A stretch of DNA of 64,000 nucleotides from Leptotrichia sp. oral taxon 215 str. W9775 (GTDB taxonomy: Bacteria; Fusobacteriota; Fusobacteriia; Fusobacteriales; Leptotrichiaceae), in contig NZ_KI272827.1 in assembly GCF_000469505.1 (NCBI RefSeq), positions 25,928 to 89,927 on the forward strand, written 5' to 3'. The position numbers were made by a program, and so were the translations under genes. Positions 17,386 through 27,900 of the stretch are shown piece after piece; position 1 is the first letter of the stretch; each line of letters begins with the position of its first letter. Under the pieces are notes generated by a model. The model saw only the letters and a program-made list of their open reading frames with translations, was not told the origin of the DNA and did not search any database.

Positions 17386-17820
17386 TTATTTTAATTTCTC
17401 ATATCTTTTTGATAATTCGACAGCTCTTTCTTTTGTTGTTGCTATTAAAGATTCTGTATATGCCAGACCATAGCCTGTTCCGCAAAGTCTTTCTCCATTT
17501 ACAGTATCGCAGAATGTGTTTGCTTCAGCTTTTGCCTTTTTATCTCTTTTTTTAATCCATGCTCTTTCTTCATCTCTAAGTTTCAACTGTTCATTTTTTG
17601 ATAATTTTGCCATTAACAGTTTATAGACTTTATTTAATTCCTCATCCCAACCTTCATAAATAGCTGCTGCTGCATTTTTCATTTCTGCATTGCTTCCTCC
17701 AAATGATTTTTCCACACTCTTTTCTTTAATTTCCATTCTAATCATCATATCATCTTTATAACCTGCAAAACTGCTGATTGAAACTATTAAACTCACGGCC
17801 AAAATCATGATTTTTTTCAT
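17386..17820 (-). CDS. LprI/DUF1311-family secreted protein (lysozyme inhibitor-like)
   Basis: A 144-residue secreted protein: signal peptide at residues 1-19, then a helical domain with AAAAIYEGWDEELNKVYKLL and LRDEERAWIKKRDKKAKAEA, the pattern of the LprI/DUF1311 family, followed by two cysteines (FCDT, RLCG) and YTESLIATTKERAVEL. Some family members inhibit lysozyme; that role here is inference. The start at 17820 has GGGAG about 9 nt upstream. It sits between two paralogous secreted proteins on the same strand with short gaps, probably one operon. Confidence 0.78.
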   Translation of the reverse strand: MKKIMILAVSLIVSISSFAGYKDDMMIRMEIKEKSVEKSFGGSNAEMKNAAAAIYEGWDEELNKVYKLLMAKLSKNEQLKLRDEERAWIKKRDKKAKAEANTFCDTVNGERLCGTGYGLAYTESLIATTKERAVELSKRYEKLK

Positions 17821-17846
17821 ATAAATCACTCCCTAATATTGTTTGA

Positions 17847-18458
17847 TTATTTTAAATTTGTGCTATTTAAAGTTTCTACCCCTTTTGTAGTCCATTGGTT
17901 ATTAATTTTTTCCAAAACTACCTTCTGGCTATTGAGCTTATATTTCAAGTTATTGGAATCCAGGCTTTTTAAAATTTCATCTAAAGTAAGATAAAAATAT
18001 ATTTCATGCACTTTGCCTTTATCGTATTCAGAAAGCTGTGCATAAACTCCATTTTCACTATATATTTTTAATCCAGTCTCCTGTTCCAGCCTTTTCTTTA
18101 TAAGTTCATTAAAATCATTTGTAGTTATCAGAGAAACTATGTCAGGTGTTTTTTCATCATAAAACGCTTCTATCTTATCCAATGATAAAAAATTAATTCT
18201 CTTTATTGTTATTGAAGATTTTTCCTTTATTTTTTTATTTATAACTTCATTTGTTGAAATTACACCTTGATCATCTCCGTAATTTAATTCAAACTTATTT
18301 TTATAATCCATGTCAATTACTTGATTTACAAGGTTTATAACTTCATTTTTCCTGTTTTCCATTTCTATTTTGGAAATATTCACACCTTTTTCCTTTGTAA
18401 TTTTTACAGGAAAAACCATTACTGAAATTACAAGAAATAAAATTAGTATTTTTTTCAT
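17847..18458 (-). CDS. Secreted protein of unknown function, paralogue 2
   Basis: A 203-residue exported protein with signal peptide MKKILILFLVISVMVFPV, related to the product of 16681-17349 (compare INFLSLDKIEAFYDEKTPDI here with VNFSSKNKAEVIYIEKSPNM there). The ribosome site is odd. GGAG is at 18496-18499, then a 17 bp palindrome TACATTTATTAAATGTA (18473-18489), and a further 14 nt before the ATG; a weak GAGA abuts the ATG. It is the first of three secreted-protein genes, downstream of luxS. Function unknown. Confidence 0.7.
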   Translation of the reverse strand: MKKILILFLVISVMVFPVKITKEKGVNISKIEMENRKNEVINLVNQVIDMDYKNKFELNYGDDQGVISTNEVINKKIKEKSSITIKRINFLSLDKIEAFYDEKTPDIVSLITTNDFNELIKKRLEQETGLKIYSENGVYAQLSEYDKGKVHEIYFYLTLDEILKSLDSNNLKYKLNSQKVVLEKINNQWTTKGVETLNSTNLK

Positions 18459-18511
18459 TCTCTATTATCTGATACATTTATTAAATGTACCTTTTCTCCT
18501 TTCAAATTTCA

Positions 18512-18991
18512 CTATTCCGGATAATTTAAATTTCCCTCTCCCAAATTCTCCAGAGTTTCTTCCAGATACTTCTTAGCTTCATAATTAGCCATTGGCAAGT
18601 TCTGATCCAGATAATTTCCACATTCTATAGCTGTTGCACCAGGAATATCCCCTTTAAATTCAGCCATAAATTTATAAAGTTCCTTCATTAAATCAACTAT
18701 ATCCTTTGATTCAAGTTTTCCTTTAAGTATAAGGTAGAAACCTGTTCTGCATCCCATAGGCCCAAAGTATACTATTTGTTCTTTCCAAATTGGATGATTT
18801 CTTAAAAATGTCGCCCCCAGGTGTTCCATTGTATGCAATTCTGCAATATTTATTACCGGCTCCCTGTTTGGAAGTTTCATTCTTATGTCAAAACTTGTAA
18901 GATAATTTCCATTTATTTCATCAATTCTTGATACATAAAGTCCCCTGTTAAGTCTCACATGGTCAACTTGAAAACTTGCTATTCTTTCCAT
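18512..18991 (-). CDS. luxS: S-ribosylhomocysteine lyase LuxS
   Basis: Cleaves S-ribosylhomocysteine to homocysteine and DPD, the precursor of autoinducer-2, within the activated methyl cycle. The 159 residues match the family. The metal site is H53-x-x-E56-H57 (ELHTMEHLGA) with C124 (AIECGNY) as third ligand, and C81 in PMGCRTGF is the catalytic cysteine. GGGAG lies 8 nt before the ATG. It follows ddl on the same strand. No pfs gene is in the window. Confidence 0.96.
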   Translation of the reverse strand: MERIASFQVDHVRLNRGLYVSRIDEINGNYLTSFDIRMKLPNREPVINIAELHTMEHLGATFLRNHPIWKEQIVYFGPMGCRTGFYLILKGKLESKDIVDLMKELYKFMAEFKGDIPGATAIECGNYLDQNLPMANYEAKKYLEETLENLGEGNLNYPE

Positions 18992-19059
18992 AACGGATTC
19001 TCCCTTCGTATATATCCCTGCTTCTGTACAGTTCTATTCCCTATATTTTTTAATCTGTT

Positions 19060-19986
19060 CTATCTTTTTATGTTTCTTGAAGCTTCTATAAGTAAATCCA
19101 GTGTTTCCACATAGCTGTATCCTTTTGAAGCTGTACTTTTTGGTAAAAGACTGGCAGCTGTCATTCCTGGTAATGTATTTACTTCCATGAAATAAGGTTT
19201 ATCTCCTACTACCATAAAATCCACCCTTGCAAATCCTTCACATTTTACTGCATAGTAGCTGTCATAAGCAAATTTGTCTATTTCATTCTGTATTTCTTCA
19301 GGAAATTCAAATACAAATTCCCTTGCTCCACCTTCTGAATATTTAGATTCATAATCAAAATAATCTCCTGCAACAGCTTCTATTTTAACTGTCGGAAATA
19401 CTTTTCCATCTATTACAGGTACACTTATTTCAGTTCCTGACAGCACTTCTTCCGCTAAAGCAGTTTTATCCATTGTATAAACCAGTTCAAGAGCTTTTTT
19501 AAATTCTTCCTCTGTTTCCACAAAACTTACTCCTATACTTGATCCTCCTGAGTTAGGCTTTACTATAATTCTGTCTCCAAGCTTTTCCTTTATTTCCTGA
19601 AAGTTATATCCTTCCCCTATTCTTATGGACACACCCTTTGCTGTTCTCACTCCATAAGTTTCCACAATTTTCTTTGTAAGTTCCTTATCTATGCAAAGTG
19701 CACTTGACATAACTCCAGGTCCGCCATAAGCTATTCCAAGGCTTTCCAGAATTGCCTGTACCCTTCCATCTTCTCCAAATATTCCATGTAACGCTATATA
19801 TACAAAATCCAGGTCAAGATTTTCAAGTTTTTCAAATACTTCCCTTTCTGAGTTTATAACAATATCAAAAACTTCATATTTGTCCCTGTTAAGATTTTTA
19901 ATAATTTCACTTCCTGTATTCATTGAAACTTCTCTTTCAGTGGAAACTCCACCTCTGATTACTCCTACCTTTAATAATTTTGACAT
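19060..19986 (-). CDS. ddl: D-alanine--D-alanine ligase
   Basis: ATP-grasp enzyme that joins two D-alanines for the peptidoglycan pentapeptide in the cytoplasm. About 308 residues, normal length. Motifs include GGVSTEREVSMNTG, YIALHGIFGEDGRVQAILE, PNSGGSSIGVSFV and the metal-binding C-terminal FARVDFMV and FMEVNTLPGMT. Start ATG 19986 is used because AGAGG lies 9 nt upstream; the ATG at 19995 abuts that site. Flanked by hslO upstream and luxS downstream on the same strand. Confidence 0.95.
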   Translation of the reverse strand: MSKLLKVGVIRGGVSTEREVSMNTGSEIIKNLNRDKYEVFDIVINSEREVFEKLENLDLDFVYIALHGIFGEDGRVQAILESLGIAYGGPGVMSSALCIDKELTKKIVETYGVRTAKGVSIRIGEGYNFQEIKEKLGDRIIVKPNSGGSSIGVSFVETEEEFKKALELVYTMDKTALAEEVLSGTEISVPVIDGKVFPTVKIEAVAGDYFDYESKYSEGGAREFVFEFPEEIQNEIDKFAYDSYYAVKCEGFARVDFMVVGDKPYFMEVNTLPGMTAASLLPKSTASKGYSYVETLDLLIEASRNIKR

Positions 19987-20060
19987 TTTAAACATCCTCT
20001 CATTATATTATGATATTAAAATTATTTTTCTGTTTATAAAACTTTTTTAGTCGCCAGTTT

Positions 20061-21011
20061 TTACTTTATATCCTTAAAATCTTCTTCTGTAAAAACATAT
20101 CTCTTACCGCAGAAATGACACTCTGCTTCTATTTTACCTTCTTCTTTAAGTATGTGTTCTATCTCCTCTTTACCTAAAGTTAGAATTCCTTTATAATATT
20201 TTTCCCTTGTACAGTTACATTTATATTCAATTTCAGATTCTTCAAGAATTTCATAATCTTCAACATATTTCTTTACATGAGCTCCTGACATTTCAGCCTC
20301 TTCTTCAACCACGGAAATATCTTCATACAGAAGTTCTATTATTCTTTCCGGAGTAAATCCACCTGAAAGAAGTTCCGTTATGCTTCTTATCTGTCTCAAT
20401 TTATCTTCAAGCTTGTCTATAAAGCTATCTTCAACTCCCGGGAGCAGCTGTATTATATATCCTCCTGCCTTCTCCACTTCATTTCCATCTTCTGAAAGCT
20501 TAACTCCTAAAGCAACTACAGATTTTATCTGCTCTGAAATTAGGAAATAATGAGCCATTGTATCTGCTATGTCTTCTCCTGCAATATGTGTAAGACCCAC
20601 AAAAGGTTCTTTTAATCCCATATCCCTGATTACCTGTAATGTTCCATTTCCTATAAATTTTATCTGACCCTGTTCGTTAGTTATAAATTCACCATTTTCA
20701 TTTATCAGACCGTTTATTTTTTCTTCCTCAATGGCTCCCACATATCCCTTTACTTCACCTTTTTTATTTCCTGTAGCAAGCATATTTCCGTATGGACCGT
20801 CTCCATTCGTCTTTAACGTAATAAGGTCATTTTCCCCTTTTAAGTCCTTTCCCATCATTGCAGTCACTGTTAACAGTTTCCCAAACAATGTTGTTGCAAC
20901 CGGATCAGTACCATGTATTCTTTTTGCTTCCTTTACAATTTCTGTAGAATCACATACAAAAAATCTTGCACATTTACTTGTTCCTCTTATTAGTTTTGAT
21001 TTATTTTCCAT
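20061..21011 (-). CDS. hslO: Redox-regulated chaperone Hsp33
   Basis: Cytoplasmic holdase chaperone switched on by oxidation. 316 residues. The N-terminal domain begins with the strand RGTSKCARFFVCDST; the C-terminal zinc switch has C265-x-C267 (KCNCTREKYY) and C298-x-x-C301 (ECHFCGKRYVF), matching the four-cysteine zinc site of the family. The ribosome site (AAAGGAAATAG) is modest. The upstream gene on the same strand encodes a lipoprotein, with a structured hairpin between them, so hslO may have its own promoter. Confidence 0.94.
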   Translation of the reverse strand: MENKSKLIRGTSKCARFFVCDSTEIVKEAKRIHGTDPVATTLFGKLLTVTAMMGKDLKGENDLITLKTNGDGPYGNMLATGNKKGEVKGYVGAIEEEKINGLINENGEFITNEQGQIKFIGNGTLQVIRDMGLKEPFVGLTHIAGEDIADTMAHYFLISEQIKSVVALGVKLSEDGNEVEKAGGYIIQLLPGVEDSFIDKLEDKLRQIRSITELLSGGFTPERIIELLYEDISVVEEEAEMSGAHVKKYVEDYEILEESEIEYKCNCTREKYYKGILTLGKEEIEHILKEEGKIEAECHFCGKRYVFTEEDFKDIK

Positions 21012-21056
21012 TCTTCTATTTCCTTTTCTATTTTATATATTTTCAAATAAAAATAC

Positions 21057-21094
21057 CGCCCACTTTCATCGCCTATGCGACTTAGAGTTGGGCG
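21057..21094 (-). terminator. Structured hairpin between lipoprotein gene and hslO
   Basis: CGCCCA (21057-21062) pairs with TGGGCG (21089-21094), enclosing a second stem TCGC/GCGA (21069-21072 with 21077-21080). On the minus strand the outer stem is followed by GTATTTTTATTT, so it probably ends the upstream lipoprotein transcript. Confidence 0.55.
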
Positions 21095-21115
21095 ATACAC
21101 CTCTTTATTTATAGC

Positions 21116-21769
21116 TTATTTACCATTATTTTCTATTTTTGGTTCATTTGGCTTTTGCGTATCTCCTGCGTTTGGACCGTCTTCAGATACTCCTGTCTGC
21201 TGTTCCTGCTCATTATCATCTAAATTACCAGGATTTTGTAATGTTGTTATCAGTTTTCCAAGTAAAACATCCATATTTTCAGGTGTTATTTCTATTTTAT
21301 TTCCATTTTCAGTTTTTACAACTACAAAATCTGTAGTGTATGTAGATTTTGGAACATTTTTTGATTCAATAATACTTTTAAACTCATCTTCAGATGATGT
21401 GTTATTGCTGCTTCCATTAGAAAACGTATCCTGCAGCATTTTTTCAAACATTTTTTTAAACACTTTTTTTACATCAATATTTTTTATTTCCACTGTAACA
21501 ACTGATGTATTTGCATCCTGCTTTTCAGTTTTTACTATTTTGTATTCCAGATTTTCAAATAATTTTTCAAAAAGCAGCTGCTGTGTCTTATTATTATATT
21601 CCAAATGCATATTTCCTTCGGCATCCTGATTTACAACATAATCCTTAAATGCTTTTTCAATTTTCTTTTCTTTAACATTATCTATAAATTTTGATACAAC
21701 TGTTTCCGGCTTGCTACCACAGCTTACAGTTAATATAAGTAACAAAATTCCTATTAGTAATTTCTTCAT
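21116..21769 (-). CDS. Lipoprotein of unknown function
   Basis: A 217-residue lipoprotein: signal MKKLLIGILLLILTVSC with the lipidated cysteine at C17. The body (PETVVSKFIDNVKEKKIEKAFKDYV, in parts) resembles the NTF2-like DUF4878-type fold seen in many small lipoproteins, and the C-terminal tail is rich in Gln/Asn/Pro/Gly and probably disordered. GGGAG lies 6 nt before the ATG. It follows lpxD on the same strand and may belong to the envelope cluster. The DUF assignment is tentative. Confidence 0.72.
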   Translation of the reverse strand: MKKLLIGILLLILTVSCGSKPETVVSKFIDNVKEKKIEKAFKDYVVNQDAEGNMHLEYNNKTQQLLFEKLFENLEYKIVKTEKQDANTSVVTVEIKNIDVKKVFKKMFEKMLQDTFSNGSSNNTSSEDEFKSIIESKNVPKSTYTTDFVVVKTENGNKIEITPENMDVLLGKLITTLQNPGNLDDNEQEQQTGVSEDGPNAGDTQKPNEPKIENNGK

Positions 21770-21851
21770 TTATTACTCCCTCTTCTTTCATTTATTTAAT
21801 CCATTTTACATTATTTGAAATAACAAGTCAAGAAAAGAATTAAAATAAACT

Positions 21852-22862
21852 TTAGCCTTTGAGTTTTTCCAATTCCTTTTCCAGTTTCTTAAATTTTTTA
21901 ACCAGTTCAGGAACTTTACCCATTGACATTTTTATTCTTAAATCCTCCATATGTTCCCTTAAAGGATATCCTGACATTTTACTTCCATCAGGCACATCAT
22001 TTGTAACTCCTGATCTTGCGGCAATTATTACGTTATTTCCTATTTTAAGATGCCCTGCAACTCCTACCTGCCCTGCAAGTGTTGTATTATCTCCCACTTC
22101 AACACTTCCGGAAATTCCTGTCTGAGCCACTATAAAACAGTTTTCTCCAATGATATCATTGTGGGCTATATGTACGAGGTTGTCTATCTTTGTTCCTTTT
22201 TTTATAATTGTATCTCCTATTGTCCCTCTATCTATGCAGGTATTTGCTCCTATTTCAACTTCCTCTTCAATAATAACATTTCCAATCTGTTCGATTTTTA
22301 TGTTATTTCCATTAACTTTTACAAATCCAAATCCATCAGATCCTATAACTGCTCCCGGCTGAATTATAGAACCTTTTCCAATTTTAGTAAATTCCCTCAC
22401 CGTAACATTGGAATAGATAATACAGTTATCTTCTATCACAGTTCCTTCAAATATTGAAACATTAGGATAAATGACAACATTCTTTCCTATTTTTACATTA
22501 TGCCCGATGTAAGTATTTACAGGAGAAACAGTAGCAGTTTCATCTATTACTGCTGAATCTTCCCTCTGCTTCTGAAATGGCTGAATTTTCGGCTTAAAGT
22601 AATTCAGAAGAATAGGCATCAACTCCCTTGGATTACTGCTTACAGTAATATAAGTCCTGTCAGCAGGCAGTCCTTCCATAAGGGGAACAATAATCGCCCC
22701 CGCTTTACATTTATCAATATTTTTCAACATTTTTTCATCAGCTGCGAAAGTAATTTCATCTTCTGTAGCATGAAAAAAAGGTGATAATCTAAGAAAACTT
22801 AGATTATCATTTCCTTTTATCTCACCTTTTATTAATTTCGCTATTTCTTTTATATTATACAT
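21852..22862 (-). CDS. lpxD: UDP-3-O-acylglucosamine N-acyltransferase LpxD
   Basis: Adds the second acyl chain in lipid A synthesis, so the organism makes lipopolysaccharide-type lipid A. About 336 residues: an N-terminal uridine-binding domain, then a left-handed beta-helix of hexapeptide repeats (for example [20 protein letters not shown]), with the catalytic histidine expected in [14 protein letters not shown], and a C-terminal helix ending [12 protein letters not shown]. Start 22862 is an ATG with GGAG 9 nt upstream; the TTG at 22871 overlaps that site. It lies 20 bp downstream of bamA. Confidence 0.95.
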   Translation of the reverse strand: MYNIKEIAKLIKGEIKGNDNLSFLRLSPFFHATEDEITFAADEKMLKNIDKCKAGAIIVPLMEGLPADRTYITVSSNPRELMPILLNYFKPKIQPFQKQREDSAVIDETATVSPVNTYIGHNVKIGKNVVIYPNVSIFEGTVIEDNCIIYSNVTVREFTKIGKGSIIQPGAVIGSDGFGFVKVNGNNIKIEQIGNVIIEEEVEIGANTCIDRGTIGDTIIKKGTKIDNLVHIAHNDIIGENCFIVAQTGISGSVEVGDNTTLAGQVGVAGHLKIGNNVIIAARSGVTNDVPDGSKMSGYPLREHMEDLRIKMSMGKVPELVKKFKKLEKELEKLKG

Positions 22863-22882
22863 TTGAAACAACTCCTTTAATA

Positions 22883-24955
22883 TTAGAATGTCTGTCCAAA
22901 ACTGAAGTAGAATTCTCCTCCTGTTTTTTGTCCGCCTTTTTCTTCCGGATCAAGTGGCCAACCATAATCAAATCTTAATGGTCCAATTGGTGTGTTAAGT
23001 CTTATTCCTACTCCTACACCTTTTTTAAGATCTGCAAACTTACTTGCACCATGTCTGTCAGGTGTGTTTATTTTTCTACCTCCGACTACTGTAGATTTCT
23101 GCCAGGCATTTCCTATATCAAAGAAAGTAACAAACTGTAATGTTTTATTTATTTGTGTTCTATTTTCAACTGTTGCATGGAATTTATTAAATCCTTCAAA
23201 TTTTCCATATTCATATCCTCTTAATGTTTCAGCTCCACCTATACTGAATCTTAACGCATCCGGTGTTCCACTTCCTGTAGATCCCCATACAACTCTGTAG
23301 GCCATAACGTTTTTATCTTTAAAGAAAGTATGATGGTAAGCTCTTAAATCTGCTTCAAATTGATCATATTTTCTTTTATCTTTTATAAGATCTCCCTTTT
23401 CATAAGTTAATGTAGAGTAAATCCCTTTTGTTGGTGCAAAAGAATTATCTCTTGAATCATAAATCAAACTTGGAGTAAGCGCAATAAGATTATATTTATC
23501 ATTTATCTGTTTTGATCCTAAAATTTCCTTATAATGATCATATCTTGCAGACAATCTTACATATATCTTGTCATTCAATCCTTTTCCTATCGTCCATCTA
23601 GTTCCTATTTTTCTTACTTTTTCAACATCTAACGGACCGGCATTGTCATCTACTGACTCCCTCCAGTAAATAGATCCTCCAGCCTGAATTCTTTCAGTAT
23701 TTCTAATCCATGGATCAAACCAGCTTATGTCAAATGTTTTATCCCCTTTATTTGATGCTTCCAGGTTAATAGATGCTTCCTGACCTCTTCCAAGGAAGTT
23801 TGTATCTGCCAGTTTCAGTCCTCCTACTAGTCCTACCGATGTACCATATGAGATACTTCCATTTATTGTAGTTGTAGGTCTTTCTTCTACAAGGAATTCT
23901 ACAGATCTTGCGTTAGGATCAGTTTCACTACCGCTTACAACAGGTTCTATTGAAGTAAATATCCCTGTTCTATATAAATCTCTTATTGTTGCTTCTACGT
24001 TTTTAGCTTCAAGTATTTCTCCAGGTTTTACAGACTGTGATCTTTCAAATATATAAGGTTTTGTTCTCAATTTTGCTTTATATTCTGTTGTTCTTTCATT
24101 TTCTCTTTTTGAATTTACCTTTTTAAATACAACAGAATCAACCATTCCTTCTGTAAGTCCTATTTTTATATCTCCCTCTTTAGAAACATTGATTGTTTCT
24201 ATTCTGGCAGTTGTGTATCCACCTTTATTGTAAAGTTTTACAATTCCGTTGTTATCAGGATTTAGTAAGTTCCCATTTAATATTTCTCCTTCTTTTATTC
24301 CTAATGCCTGTTCAAGCTGAGCTTCAGTGAACAGGGTATTTCCTGATATTTCAATATCCTTTACTATTGGGTTTTCTTCTACGATATAAGTAATAGCTAC
24401 AGTATTGTTAGCTTCCCTGTCTACTGAAGGTTCTACAGAAGCGAAAAGTCCTGTCTGGAATATTTTCTGAGCACCATCTATTGCTTCCTGAGGTACGAAC
24501 TGATCCCCTTCTTTTACCTTAACATTTTTTAAAGCTTCTTCCTTACTTATTTTTTCAAGTCCCTTTACATCTACTTTTGACACTACAAATTCTGTTTTTT
24601 TAGTTAAATCCTGAGCTGTCTCCGCTCTTTGGGCAGCTTCAAGCGCGTTTGCAGTTTCATCAACTTCCACCACAAGATTTACAGTATCCCCTTCCTGCTG
24701 TGGATAGACATTGACATTTGAAATATAATTCAATCTTTTTAATGCAAGATATATTTCGCTTAAACTTTTATTAGAATAAACGTCCCCTTCTTTTACAGGA
24801 ATTTTTTCCCTCAGGAATTCTTCCGGAATTTCTTTCAATTGTGAAAACTGAATAGTTCCAACTTTTAAATTTTCCTTTTCAGCTGCTTTTGTTATTCCGT
24901 TCATTGATAAAAATAATGTAACCGTTATAATGAAAGCGTAAATTTTGTTTCTCAT
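22883..24955 (-). CDS. bamA: Outer membrane protein assembly factor BamA
   Basis: Omp85-family barrel that inserts beta-barrel proteins into the outer membrane. 690 residues: signal peptide (1-24), a periplasmic region with several POTRA domains (about 30-370; for example [20 protein letters not shown]), then a 16-strand barrel ending in FYFSFGQTF with the expected terminal Phe. The barrel keeps the [16 protein letters not shown] motif (VRGF-type lid lock). TAGGAGGAGAC precedes the ATG. It is 13 bp downstream of tamB and upstream of lpxD; together they form an outer-membrane biogenesis operon that would serve the large autotransporter in this window. Confidence 0.95.
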   Translation of the reverse strand: MRNKIYAFIITVTLFLSMNGITKAAEKENLKVGTIQFSQLKEIPEEFLREKIPVKEGDVYSNKSLSEIYLALKRLNYISNVNVYPQQEGDTVNLVVEVDETANALEAAQRAETAQDLTKKTEFVVSKVDVKGLEKISKEEALKNVKVKEGDQFVPQEAIDGAQKIFQTGLFASVEPSVDREANNTVAITYIVEENPIVKDIEISGNTLFTEAQLEQALGIKEGEILNGNLLNPDNNGIVKLYNKGGYTTARIETINVSKEGDIKIGLTEGMVDSVVFKKVNSKRENERTTEYKAKLRTKPYIFERSQSVKPGEILEAKNVEATIRDLYRTGIFTSIEPVVSGSETDPNARSVEFLVEERPTTTINGSISYGTSVGLVGGLKLADTNFLGRGQEASINLEASNKGDKTFDISWFDPWIRNTERIQAGGSIYWRESVDDNAGPLDVEKVRKIGTRWTIGKGLNDKIYVRLSARYDHYKEILGSKQINDKYNLIALTPSLIYDSRDNSFAPTKGIYSTLTYEKGDLIKDKRKYDQFEADLRAYHHTFFKDKNVMAYRVVWGSTGSGTPDALRFSIGGAETLRGYEYGKFEGFNKFHATVENRTQINKTLQFVTFFDIGNAWQKSTVVGGRKINTPDRHGASKFADLKKGVGVGIRLNTPIGPLRFDYGWPLDPEEKGGQKTGGEFYFSFGQTF

Positions 24956-24968
24956 TGTCTCCTCCTAA

Positions 24969-27900
24969 TTATTTAGATAAAGTCTCTAATTTTTTTCTAT
25001 GAAATAATTTTTTCCATAAATCTCCGAAAGAATCTGCTTTTGTTGAAAAATCAACTCCAAAATAATAATTTAAATCATTTTTGGGTTTGAAATTCGTGCT
25101 TTCATCCCTCTTAGTTATGGTTTCTCCACCAATCTTAAGTTCCAATCCTTCTAACACGTTATAGTTTATCCAGGCGTTATATCCAACCGGATTGGATGTA
25201 TTTCCATTTTCCGTCTTTGTCTGGAACGGGAATTTTAACTGTAAATTCCAGAACCATTTGTCTTTGTAAAGGTTGTCCTGAATGTATAAAGTAGTAGCCC
25301 CGCTGTACTCTCCTGTCTTTTCAGATTTCTTAAAATCAGTTGACACAGATACGTTACTTAATCCAAATGTCTCCCCAATTTTACCAGTTACTGGCGAAAA
25401 AATCAACTCATTTAATGCAGTATTTATTACAGAGCCTATTACAACTGCTCCGTCCTGGCTTGTATCAGCTGTTTTATTATCCTGATTATTTCCTTTTGAT
25501 GCTGTGTTAAATGCCAGCAGTGAAACTATCTGTTCCTTTGAAAGTCCTGAATCAGAAGAAAATTCTATAACAGGATTGCTTGGTTTTCCTGTAACTGATA
25601 CTTCGATTCTTTCCTTACCAACTTTTGTACTTGCATTAAATACTATAAATGGGTCTATCTGAAGCGTACTTCCTGATGACTGCTCAGGAAATCTTATTTC
25701 TGCATTATTAATTTTAAAACGGTTATTATTCAGTAAAAAAGATCCCTGTTTTATTATAAATTCTCCTGTCAGTCCTACTTCACCATTTTCGTACAATACC
25801 TTACTTTCTCCTGAAATACCTCCTTTAATATTTTTTACAAGAGTCATGTTAGGAATATTTAGCTTCACATCCTTGCTTGTCCTCAAGTTTATATCTACTG
25901 TATACTGTTTAAGTATCTTGTCTATTACCTCTTCGACAATCCCTTCAACTATAGTTTTGTTTTTCAGAATTTTTTCCTCTTCTTCTGTAGACAAGGCTTT
26001 CTTTTCCTCCCCTCCAAAACTAGGTATTGCCCTTATTTCACCGGACTCTGCAGTTATATTACCAAACAGGTGGTTTTCTGTAAATACTATATCTCCTGTT
26101 AGAACTGCATCTATATCCTCACCGTATCTCACTTTTACACTATTGAGAGAGGTATTCAGTTCAAATTTTCCAAGTTCCAGTCTCTTAGTTCTCATAAAAT
26201 CTTCCGGAATTACAGGAACATCAAGGTTTCCATCAACTGTAAATGTTCCTCCGTTATAACCTCCATCAAGCCTGTTTACATTCAGCTTTCTGTTGTCAAC
26301 ACTTATGTCGGCATTTACATTATCGACTAAAGTTATTCCATCCTTTGTTTTGTAATTAAAGTTATTTAGCAGAACTGTCCCTACTGTCTGCTCCGGTGAA
26401 AACACAATATCTATGTCTGCTATTCCACCTGCTTCTTTTATATTCTTATCAAGGCCAAGAAAATCAAGGTTAAAGTTTTTAGCAAGTGCTGATATATTAT
26501 AATTTATAGGGGAGAAGTTAAAATATCCGTTTAAAAGTAATGGATTTTTTTCATATTCCAGATAAAACTGTCCTATATTTACTCCCTTATTATTGGCACT
26601 GACATCCACATCAAGGTGTTCCACAGGGAATCCGCTTAATGTTACTTTATCAGAATTAATTGTCATTCCTGTTGAAAAATTTTCAGGCTTTCCATTAAAG
26701 AAAAAATCAAGAGTTATATCCCCGCTATATCCTTTATCCTTCAAATCCTGTACTGAATCCAGAGAAAATTTCTGATTTTCAAGTTTATAGTCAATATCTA
26801 TATTTTCCAGATCAAACTTTGTGTTTGTCCTGAAAAGTTCTTCATCGTTATCCCCTCTGACAATAAGATCCTTAACATTAAAAGTTCCATATTTAAAGAG
26901 CTTATCTACATTTCCATCTGAATATTCCAGTTCTGCATTTAATGAAGGTACTTTGTAGCCTTTATAGCTTATATTACCGAAATTTACATTTCCTGACAGA
27001 TTAAACTTATTTAAATCCCCTTTAAGAGATAATTCAGAGAATGTTCCAAATGTCAAATCATTAAATTTAAACAGTTTTGGAATATCAGGTTCTGTCAGAC
27101 TCAGTTTTAAATCTGCAAGACCTGTTTTCATATCATAAGTTCCAGCTATTTGATTCTCCCTCAAGCTGAACTTCCTAAAATTCAGTACACTTTTACTTAT
27201 ATCTATTATACCTTCCGTATCTCCTATATAAGTTGAATCTATTGTCGTTTTAGAAGGCTGTAGAACTATGCTTCCGGACATATTTTCCAGAGGACCGTCT
27301 ACATTCATTGCTGCATCCTTAATATAGAGATTTACTTCAGGTTTAATATTATTGTATACTACATAGTCCTTCAATTCAGAATTTATTCTTATATTTCCAT
27401 TTTTCATATTAAATGAACCACTTGCCTGTAACTTATCATTACTTATATTTGAAATATGAACAACGTTATTTTTTATGTTTAAATTCCCCGAAACATTTTT
27501 CAGTCTCTGGTATCCTACCCATAATTCAGACATTTTAGCATTTATATCTAAATTTAGGCTTAGCAAATCATTGATTTTACCCTTAGCGTGAAGCTGTTCA
27601 TATTCTACAATGTACTCTCCATAAGGGCTGTAAAGCTCATAATTACCCGACAGCTTATCACCATTTCCTGAAATATTTGCTGTTACTGTCATAGGTAATT
27701 TAGCTTTGTCTAGACCTTTCAGATTAAATCCGTAGGCTCTCAGAAGTTTTGCAACATCAATTCTTCCCTTTTCAGTTGTTTTAATTTTATATGAATGTTT
27801 CATATCTGCAGTTGTTATTCCTGAAACTCTTAAATTCTGTCCTTTTGCATTTACATCTGCATTTACATTGTAGGAACCATTTTTTACATTTACATCTGCA

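Noticed and set aside
21075..21629. Open frame on the plus strand opposite the lipoprotein gene
   Set aside because: Ser/Phe-rich translation of the antisense strand with no ribosome site; the minus-strand lipoprotein has signal peptide, lipobox and ribosome site.
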